NCBI RefSeq assembly: GCF_003591515.1 | Contig: NZ_QZCG01000017.1 | Span: 1-64,000, forward strand | Origin: Paracoccus onubensis | GTDB taxonomy: Bacteria; Pseudomonadota; Alphaproteobacteria; Rhodobacterales; Rhodobacteraceae | DNA length: 64,000 bases | Direction: 5' to 3' | Shown here: in pieces, positions 58,187 to 64,000 of the stretch | Position numbering within the stretch: the first letter of the stretch is position 1 | Layout of the letters: the number at the start of each line of letters is the position of its first letter | The notes under the pieces: generated by a model | The model's input: the letters and a program-made list of their open reading frames with translations, nothing else | Databases searched by the model: none | What the model was told of the DNA's origin: nothing | Made by a program: the position numbers and the translations under genes

Positions 58187-59332
58187 ATGAAGACCACGAC
58201 AAGGACCGCTTTCGCAGTGCTGCTCGGCATGGGCGCATTGTCCGGCGCGGCGCAGGCCGAGATCAGGTTGGGAGCCAGCGTATCTGCCACCGGTCCGGCG
58301 GCGTTTCTGGGCGATCCCGAGGCCAAGACCATCGAAATGATGGTCGAAGAGATCAACGCCGGTGGCGGCATCGATGGCGAGGAGATCGTGCTGACGCTGT
58401 ATGACGATGGCGGCGACCCGAACAAGGCGCGCACCTTCGCCACTCGCCTGATCGAGGATGACGAGGTCGTGGCGATCATCGGAGGTTCGACCACCGGCAC
58501 CACGATATCGATCCTTGACATGGCCGAGGATGAGGGCATTCCCTTCATCTCGCTGGCGGGCGCGATCTCGATCGTTGATCCGGTCCGGGAATATGTGTTC
58601 AAGACCCCGCATACCGACCGCATGGCCTGCGAGAAGATCTTTACCGATATGAAGGCGCAGGACATCACGAAGATCGGCATGATTTCGGGCACCGACGGAT
58701 TCGGCGCCTCGATGCAGGCCGAGTGCAAGGAGGTCGCGGGCGATCAGGGGATCGAGATTCTGGCCGATGAGACCTATGGCCCGCAGGATGCCGACATGAC
58801 CCCGCAACTGACCCGTATCCGGGATACAGAGGGCGTGCAGGCGGTGCTGAATCCGGGCTTTGGGCAGGGGCCGGCCATCGTGACACGCAACTATGCGCAG
58901 CTTGGTTTCGAGATCCCGATGTATCAAAGCCACGGGGTTGCCTCGAACGCCTTTATCGAACTGACCGGAAAAGACGCCGCCGAAGGGATCCGCCTGCCCG
59001 GAACGGCGCTGTTGATCGGCGATCTGCTGGCCGAGGATGATCCGCAATACAAGGTCGTGACCGAATATACCGCCGCCTATCAAGCGAAATACAACGAGGA
59101 GCCCTCGACCTTCGCGGGCTATGCGCATGATGCGGTGGCGCTGCTGGCGGATGCGATTGCGCGGGCGGGTAGCACTGAACCCGACGCGATCCGGGATGCG
59201 CTTGAAGAGACCTCGGGCTTTGTCGGGACGACGGGAACTTACAGCTTCACGCCCGAAGATCACCTTGGCCTCGATCTGAGCGCCTTCAGGATGCTGGAAA
59301 TCGCCGATGGTGGCTGGAAGCAGCTTGATTAA
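58187..59332 (+). CDS. branched-chain/aromatic-type ABC transporter substrate-binding protein
   Basis: A 381-residue type I periplasmic binding protein with signal peptide MKTTTRTAFAVLLGMGALSGAAQA. Ligand-fold markers are IRLGASVSATGPAAFLGDPEAKTIEMMVEEINAGGGIDG and LIEDDEVVAIIGGSTTGTTI. ATG 58187 follows GGGAGGAG. Adjacency to paaK/paaI suggests it binds an aromatic acid rather than Leu/Ile/Val; sequence alone cannot decide. Confidence 0.9.
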   Translation: MKTTTRTAFAVLLGMGALSGAAQAEIRLGASVSATGPAAFLGDPEAKTIEMMVEEINAGGGIDGEEIVLTLYDDGGDPNKARTFATRLIEDDEVVAIIGGSTTGTTISILDMAEDEGIPFISLAGAISIVDPVREYVFKTPHTDRMACEKIFTDMKAQDITKIGMISGTDGFGASMQAECKEVAGDQGIEILADETYGPQDADMTPQLTRIRDTEGVQAVLNPGFGQGPAIVTRNYAQLGFEIPMYQSHGVASNAFIELTGKDAAEGIRLPGTALLIGDLLAEDDPQYKVVTEYTAAYQAKYNEEPSTFAGYAHDAVALLADAIARAGSTEPDAIRDALEETSGFVGTTGTYSFTPEDHLGLDLSAFRMLEIADGGWKQLD

Positions 59333-59398
59333 GCCGTGCTGGCCGGACCGACGCCCCCGGCCTGTTTCTGTCCAGGCAACTGATGCTGGGGAACCCTG

Positions 59399-60271
59399 AT
59401 GGACGCCCTTCTGCAATTCATCTTCTCAGGCATGACCGTCGGGGCGGTCTACGCGCTCGTCGCGCTTGGATTTACCATTATCTACAACGCTTCGGATGTG
59501 GTGAATTTCGCTCAGGGCGAATTCGTCATGCTGGGCGGCATGATCACGGTTTTCGCTCATCAGGCGGGGATGCCGCTGCCTCTGGCGGCGGCGATGGCCG
59601 TCGTCGCGGCGGCGGGGGGCGGCGTGGCCCTGAACCGGCTGGCGATCGAGCCTGCCCGCAGCGCGCCGGTCGTGTCGCTGATCATTATTACCATCGGGGC
59701 ATCGATCCTGATCCGGGGCGCTGCGCGACTGATCTTTGACAAGCAATTGCACCGCTTGCCGTCCTTTTCCGGCGATACGCCGATTCGGATCATGGGTGCC
59801 ACGATCCTGCCGCAAAGCCTGTGGGTGATGGGCGGCGCCGTCGCGGTGTTCATCGGGCTGTGGCTGTTCTTTTCGCGCACGCTGACCGGCAAGGCGGTGC
59901 TGGCCACGGCGAATAACCGCATCGCCGCGCAACTGGTCGGCATCAACACACGCTGGATCATGACCCTGTCCTTCGGCCTGTCTGCCGCTATCGGCGCGCT
60001 GGCCGGGGTGCTGGTCACGCCAATCACGCTGGTCAGCTATGATGTGGGTGTGGCCCTTGCACTGAAGGGCTTTGCCGCCGCCATGCTGGGCGGGATGGGC
60101 AATCCCAGAGGGGCATTGCTGGGCGGGATTCTGCTGGGCCTGCTGGAGTCGATGACGGCAGGCTATCTCAGTTCGCAATACAAGGACGCGGTCGCCTTCA
60201 TCGTGATCCTTGCGGTGCTGTTTGTCATGCCGCAGGGTATCTTCGGCAAGAAACCGGTCGAACGGGTATGA
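59399..60271 (+). CDS. LivH-type ABC transporter permease
   Basis: A 290-residue inner-membrane permease with about eight hydrophobic segments. It has GMTVGAVYALVALGFTIIYNASDVVNFAQGEFVMLG near the N-terminus and GFAAAMLGGMGNPRGALLGGILLGLLE near the C-terminus, both LivH hallmarks. It overlaps livM by 4 nt. Confidence 0.93.
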   Translation: MDALLQFIFSGMTVGAVYALVALGFTIIYNASDVVNFAQGEFVMLGGMITVFAHQAGMPLPLAAAMAVVAAAGGGVALNRLAIEPARSAPVVSLIIITIGASILIRGAARLIFDKQLHRLPSFSGDTPIRIMGATILPQSLWVMGGAVAVFIGLWLFFSRTLTGKAVLATANNRIAAQLVGINTRWIMTLSFGLSAAIGALAGVLVTPITLVSYDVGVALALKGFAAAMLGGMGNPRGALLGGILLGLLESMTAGYLSSQYKDAVAFIVILAVLFVMPQGIFGKKPVERV

Positions 60272-61227
60272 CAGCGGCGCGCGGGAAATGGCTGCAACTC
60301 GCGGTGCTGGCGATAGTGATCGCGGCTTTGCCGCTGATCTTTCCGTCGGGATATTACTACCGGGTTGGCGCGTTGATTTTCGTTAATGCGCTGTCGGTCG
60401 TGGGGCTGGTGATCCTGATCGGCCTTGCCGGGCAGATCAGCCTTGGACATGCGGGATTCGCGGGGATCGGGGCCTATGCCTGCGCTCTTGCGCCTGCGCA
60501 TCTGGGCCTGCATCCGGGGCTGGCATTGGTTCTTGGCGCGGTGGTTTCGGGCCTGCTGGCGCTGCTGATCGGGCGGCCGATCCTGCGGTTGAAGGGCTAT
60601 TACCTTGCGGTGGCGACGCTTGGTTTCGGGATCCTCGTGTCGATGGTGCTGACCAATGAACGCGCTTTGACCGGAGGCCCCGATGGCATGGCCGTCGAGG
60701 ATATTGGCCTGCGTCCGCTGCTGCGCGATCTCGGCTGGCGGATTTCGGGGGGTGAATTCTGGTATGGGATCAGCGGAATCGCGTTGCTGATCGGCGCGTG
60801 GATGGCGTTGAACCTGCTGGACAGCCCGACGGGCCGCGCCATGCGCGCGTTGCACGGATCCGAAGTTGCGGCCTCGACCGTGGGCATCGACGTGGCAAGA
60901 CAGAAGCTGCGGGCCTTCGTGATATCCGCCGTCTACGCCTCGGTCGCGGGGTCGCTGCTGGCGCTGCAAAACGGATTTGTCACACCGGATATCGCCGGGT
61001 TCATGCATTCCATCGAGATGGTGACGATGGCGGTATTGGGCGGTGTCGGTTCTGTCATCGGGGCGGTACTGGGTGCGGCGATCCTGACATTGCTGCCGCA
61101 GGTCCTGACGGTTTTCGCCGAATATGAGCAACTGGTGCTGGGTGCGGTGATGATCATCGTCATGATTTTCATGCCGCAGGGGCTGTTGCCATCCATCATG
61201 CGCCGTATCCGGGGGAGGGGCGAATGA
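60268..61227 (+). CDS. LivM-type ABC transporter permease
   Basis: A 319-residue permease. Conserved segments are LIGLAGQISLGHAGFAGIGAYACA, LKGYYLAVATLGFGILV and LGGVGSVIGAVLGAAILTLLPQVL. The second permease of the Liv-type complex; it overlaps livG by 4 nt. Confidence 0.93.
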   Translation: MTAARGKWLQLAVLAIVIAALPLIFPSGYYYRVGALIFVNALSVVGLVILIGLAGQISLGHAGFAGIGAYACALAPAHLGLHPGLALVLGAVVSGLLALLIGRPILRLKGYYLAVATLGFGILVSMVLTNERALTGGPDGMAVEDIGLRPLLRDLGWRISGGEFWYGISGIALLIGAWMALNLLDSPTGRAMRALHGSEVAASTVGIDVARQKLRAFVISAVYASVAGSLLALQNGFVTPDIAGFMHSIEMVTMAVLGGVGSVIGAVLGAAILTLLPQVLTVFAEYEQLVLGAVMIIVMIFMPQGLLPSIMRRIRGRGE

Positions 61228-62009
61228 GCCTTCTTGAGATCAACGGCCTCGGGATCAGCTTTGGCGGGCTGAAAGCGGTGAATGACGTCAGCTTTTCGGT
61301 GAAACCGGGCGAGATCGTTTCGGTCATCGGCCCGAACGGGGCGGGCAAGACGACGCTGTTCAACATGATTTCCGGCATCTATCTGCCGGGGCGCGGCTCG
61401 GTCCGGCTGAACGGGACGGATGTGACCGGTATTGCTCCGCACAAGCTGGCGGAAATGGGGTTGTCCCGCACTTTCCAGAATTTGCAGATTTTTCAGGAGA
61501 TGTCCGTGCTGGACAATGTTCTGGCCGGTTTCCACCTGCAAGAGCGCGGATCGGTGATTGCGGATCTGCTGTCACTGCCCGGAATGCGCCGCCGCGCGGC
61601 GAATGCGCGGGACGAAGCGGGCAAGCTGCTGGCAAGGGTGCGGCTGGACAGGGAACAGGGGCAGAAGGCCGGAAACCTGTCTTATGGCGCGCTCAAACGG
61701 CTGGAAATCGCCCGTGCTCTGGCGTTGAACCCCAGGATCCTGCTGCTGGACGAACCCGCAGCGGGTTGCAACGCCGTCGAAACGGAAGAGATCGACCGGC
61801 TGATCGCGGAGCTTGCGGCCTCTGGTATCGCCATTCTGCTGGTCGAGCATGACATGAAGCTGGTGATGCGCATTTCCAATCATATCGTCGTGCTGGATCA
61901 TGGCGAAAAGATCGCCGAGGGCGATCCCGCCACGGTCAGCCGTGATCCGCAGGTCATCGCCGCCTATCTGGGCAGGGAAGAAACAGAGGCCGCCGATGCT
62001 GACGGTTGA
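61224..62009 (+). CDS. LivG-type ABC transporter ATP-binding protein
   Basis: A 261-residue ATPase. Walker A is GPNGAGKTTLFN, the signature LSYGALKRLEIARAL (LivG-like variation of LSGGQ), Walker B ILLLDEPAAGCN and H-loop LVEHDMKLV. It overlaps the following ATPase gene by 14 nt. Confidence 0.94.
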   Translation: MSLLEINGLGISFGGLKAVNDVSFSVKPGEIVSVIGPNGAGKTTLFNMISGIYLPGRGSVRLNGTDVTGIAPHKLAEMGLSRTFQNLQIFQEMSVLDNVLAGFHLQERGSVIADLLSLPGMRRRAANARDEAGKLLARVRLDREQGQKAGNLSYGALKRLEIARALALNPRILLLDEPAAGCNAVETEEIDRLIAELAASGIAILLVEHDMKLVMRISNHIVVLDHGEKIAEGDPATVSRDPQVIAAYLGREETEAADADG

Positions 62010-62697
62010 GGGGCTGCGGTCGCGTTACGGTCGGATCGAGGTGCTGCATGGCGTCAACCTGCAAGTGAAACCGGGTGAGATCGTCACTGTCGTCGGCGCC
62101 AATGGCGCGGGCAAGACGACATTGCTGAAATGCCTTTCGGGAACGCAGCCGGTCAGTGGCGGCAGCATCAGTTTTCGCGGCCAAAGCCTTGCCTCCGTAC
62201 CCGCGCATGGGCGGTTGAAACTGGGTTTGGCGCAATCTCCCGAGGGACGGCAGATTTTCTCCAACCTGACTGTCGAAGAAAACCTGCGGCTGGGCGCGTT
62301 CCTTTATACCGATGACCGGGTCGCGCAGGATATGGGCGATGCTTTCGCAATGTTCCCGGTTCTGAAGGAAAAGCGAAATCTGCCGGCTGGAGGCCTGTCG
62401 GGCGGACAACAGCAGATGCTGGCGATTGCCCGCGCCTTGATGGGGCGGCCCTCCTGCCTGCTGCTGGACGAACCGTCTATGGGGCTGGCGCCGCTGCTGG
62501 TCGCGCAGATTTTCGAGGTCGTGACAAGCCTCAGGGACCGGCAGGTCACGGTGCTGCTGGTCGAGCAGAACGCCTATGGCGCGTTGAAAATCGCCGATCG
62601 GGGATATGTCATGGAGACGGGGCGGATCACGATAGCCGGTCCCGCCGGGGACCTGATTACCGATCCGCGGATCCGCGAGGCTTATCTGGGAACGTGA
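61996..62697 (+). CDS. LivF-type ABC transporter ATP-binding protein
   Basis: A 233-residue ATPase starting MLTVEGLRSRYGRIEVLHGV. Walker A is GANGAGKTTLLK, the signature LSGGQQQMLAIARALM, Walker B LLLDEPSMGLAP and H-loop LVEQNAYGA. ATG 61996 lies inside the livG end; the longer frame upstream duplicates livG sequence. Last gene of the transporter operon. Confidence 0.93.
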   Translation: MLTVEGLRSRYGRIEVLHGVNLQVKPGEIVTVVGANGAGKTTLLKCLSGTQPVSGGSISFRGQSLASVPAHGRLKLGLAQSPEGRQIFSNLTVEENLRLGAFLYTDDRVAQDMGDAFAMFPVLKEKRNLPAGGLSGGQQQMLAIARALMGRPSCLLLDEPSMGLAPLLVAQIFEVVTSLRDRQVTVLLVEQNAYGALKIADRGYVMETGRITIAGPAGDLITDPRIREAYLGT

Positions 62698-63111
62698 AGG
62701 AAAGCCGTCCTTTTGCATGGGTGGGTAATGCTGCTGCATGGTGTTCGTTCACGGGGATCCGTGGCGCTTGACGGCTGGTCGGCAGGGCGCCTGCGTGTGC
62801 CGCCGGACCAAATCCGGTTGTGAAACGGGCTGTTCGTCGGCCATTGAAGCATCCTGTTGCCCGGATAAGCTTTTACCGATCGGGCGCGATGCGTCCGGCT
62901 TTCATTCCGGTCGGCGAATGAGCGGGTATGATCGCGGGAATCGCACCGGGCGATGAGCCGTGAATGGATCCGATCTCATATCTCCATCACTGCAAGCATG
63001 AACTGGCCGCAGACTGGCGTATTGAGGCGGCAGCCCCTTGCGTTAACCATTCAAATACGTGACTGTGCGTCCGGAACGACGGCTTCGGCCTTGTATGAAA
63101 AGGAGAGGACT
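62698..63111 (+). other. 414-nt spacer between livF-like gene and sodB, no gene seen
   Basis: No open frame with a plausible ribosome site or family motif was found. The in-frame extension ahead of sodB has no homology. A weak AAGG/CCTT hairpin with TTTT lies near 62698-62718. The sodB promoter must lie here, but no convincing -35/-10 pair was identified. Confidence 0.6.
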
Positions 63112-63711
63112 ATGGCTTTCACCCTTCCCGATCTTCCCTATGCCCATGATGCACTGAGCGGTGCGGGCATGTCGAAAGAAACGCTGGAATTTCACCACGA
63201 CAAGCACCACAACGCCTATGTCGACAAGCTGAACGAGCTGGTCGCCGGCACCGAGTGGGAAGGCAAGTCGCTGGAAGACATCGTCAAGGGCACCTACAGC
63301 AAGGGCGCCGTGGCTCAGAACGGTATCTTCAACAATGCCAGCCAGCACTGGAACCACACCCAGTTCTGGGAAATGATGGCTCCGAATCCGGGCGCCATTC
63401 CCTCGGAACTCGAAAAGGCACTGACCGAATCCTTCGGCTCAGTCGATGAGTTCAAGAAATCGTTCAGCGAAAACGGTGTGGGTCAGTTCGGCTCGGGTTG
63501 GGTCTGGCTGGTCAAGAATGCCGACGGCTCGCTTGCCGTGACCAAGACCGAGAACGGCGTCAACCCGCTATGCTTCGATCAGACGGCGCTGCTGGGCTGC
63601 GATGTCTGGGAGCATTCCTATTACATCGATTTCCGCAATGCCCGCCCGAAATACCTGTCGAACTTCCTCGACAATCTGGTGAACTGGGAAAACGTCGCGT
63701 CGCGTCTGTGA
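63112..63711 (+). CDS. sodB: superoxide dismutase (Fe/Mn family)
   Basis: A 199-residue dismutase with MAFTLPDLPYAHDALSGAGMSKETLEFHHDKHHNAYVDKL, FNNASQHWNHTQFWEMM and DVWEHSYYIDFRNARPKYL, which supply three His and the Asp metal ligands. The AQNGIFNNASQHW pattern suggests the iron form. SD AAGGAGAGGAC precedes ATG 63112. Monocistronic with its own terminator. Confidence 0.96.
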   Translation: MAFTLPDLPYAHDALSGAGMSKETLEFHHDKHHNAYVDKLNELVAGTEWEGKSLEDIVKGTYSKGAVAQNGIFNNASQHWNHTQFWEMMAPNPGAIPSELEKALTESFGSVDEFKKSFSENGVGQFGSGWVWLVKNADGSLAVTKTENGVNPLCFDQTALLGCDVWEHSYYIDFRNARPKYLSNFLDNLVNWENVASRL

Positions 63712-63763
63712 CCCGGATCCGCGCGGCTTTCGGATGGAAGCCGCGTGATATCGGCAAGATCAG

Positions 63764-63790
63764 GGGCCGGATGCCGATCCGGCCCTTTTT
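63764..63790 (+). terminator. rho-independent terminator after sodB
   Basis: GGGCCGGAT, GCCG loop, ATCCGGCCC, then TTTTT: a perfect 9-bp GC-rich stem with a five-T tract, 53 nt after the sodB stop. Confidence 0.95.
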
Positions 63791-63868
63791 CACGGCAATC
63801 CTGCGGGTCTTGGGGGAACGACAAACTGTTTGCCATTCCATGTCGCGCGGATTCGCTTTAACGGCGCA

Positions 63869-64000
63869 TCAACGTCGGGAATTGCGCATGCCGGGGCGTT
63901 TTTCCACATCGGGCGCGGCCAGAAGTCGCGCGTATTCAACGCTTTCCACGGGAATCAGAGCGATCTTGCCCCCGGCATCGTGATACAGCCCATAACCATG
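63869..64000 (-). CDS. 3' end of a gene entering from the right edge (unrecognised)
   Basis: A minus-strand open frame of 43 codons from the window edge to a TGA at 63869-63871. It reads HGYGLYHDAGGKIALIPVES and ends PGMRNSRR. It lies tail to tail with the sodB terminator. Codon use is like neighbouring genes, but the fragment is too short for a family call. Confidence 0.5.
   Translation of the reverse strand, partial: HGYGLYHDAGGKIALIPVESVEYARLLAAPDVEKRPGMRNSRR

Noticed and set aside
62953..63111. N-terminal extension of the superoxide dismutase
   Set aside because: The extension has no targeting-signal features or homology, while ATG 63112 has a near-perfect Shine-Dalgarno and the conserved N-terminus.
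1..64000. Prophage, genomic island or integrated plasmid
   Set aside because: No integrase, phage structural, conjugation or tRNA-attachment signals; gene content is typical chromosomal housekeeping and catabolism.

Overview
The window is GC-rich, densely packed alphaproteobacterial chromosome. Several features point to Rhodobacteraceae, probably Paracoccus or a close relative: the hemD-Mic60-hemY order, gcrA, a complete pqqABCDE operon with quinoprotein-relay genes, an aglEFGAK operon, and a dispersed intergenic repeat built around AGGTATTTGGACAAAGAAG. I saw no tRNA, rRNA, CRISPR, insertion sequence or prophage. The protein content is mostly ordinary. The unusual material lies in the spacers and in a few proteins with altered active sites.

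Layout. 1-9.6 kb, mostly minus strand: tsaB (cut by the edge), an NFU-type Fe-S carrier, a universal stress protein, truA, an XpaC-like membrane protein, a 27-residue membrane peptide, lpxK with a divergent KdtA-like gene, then YciI/EVE-gpsA-tsaD. One sugar transferase lies on the plus strand. 9.7-13.8 kb, plus: hemD, a Mic60/mitofilin homologue and hemY. 14.0-19.5 kb: a PQQ module with pqqA-E and a SoxYZ-like carrier on the minus strand, and a relay metallohydrolase divergent from pqqA. 19.6-25.9 kb: alpha-glucoside ABC uptake plus alpha-glucosidase. 26.2-31.4 kb, minus: ffh, GNAT, chorismate mutase, rpsP, a 46-residue peptide, rimM, trmD, rplS, rpmE. 31.6-34.9 kb: ABM protein, azoR with a divergent LysR, a small membrane protein, a second LysR. 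35-38.1 kb: acyl-CoA dehydrogenase, CoA-transferase and MaoC-type hydratase. 38.4-45.6 kb: penicillin-acylase-like protein, beta-hydroxyacid dehydrogenase, pheS, a P450, dapB. 45.7-55.1 kb: rbfA, a phosphodiester glycosidase, truB, Nudix, gcrA, an ABC-2 permease, argD, GNAT, argF, phoX. 55.3-62.7 kb: a TetR regulator, paaK and paaI facing a five-gene branched-chain/aromatic-type ABC transporter. The window ends with sodB, its terminator and the 3' end of one more gene.

Functional links. The PQQ module makes the cofactor and supplies accessory parts for a periplasmic quinoprotein dehydrogenase that is not in the window. The agl operon imports and hydrolyses alpha-glucosides. The TetR/paaK/paaI/liv block looks like one regulated unit for uptake and CoA activation of an aromatic acid. 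The LysR/dehydrogenase/CoA-transferase/hydratase block looks like an uncharacterised acid-degradation pathway.

Most notable signals. (1) An eleven-copy modular repeat always sits just 3' of a stop codon, with constant arms and exchangeable hairpin cores. (2) Two copies of a roughly 130-bp element have terminal inverted repeats, like a MITE. (3) A penicillin-acylase homologue has Ala where the nucleophile Ser is expected. (4) An acyl-CoA dehydrogenase has moved its catalytic base. (5) A KdtA-like protein lacks the usual catalytic motif. (6) There are two unannotated small proteins and a tandem-hairpin leader in front of ffh.
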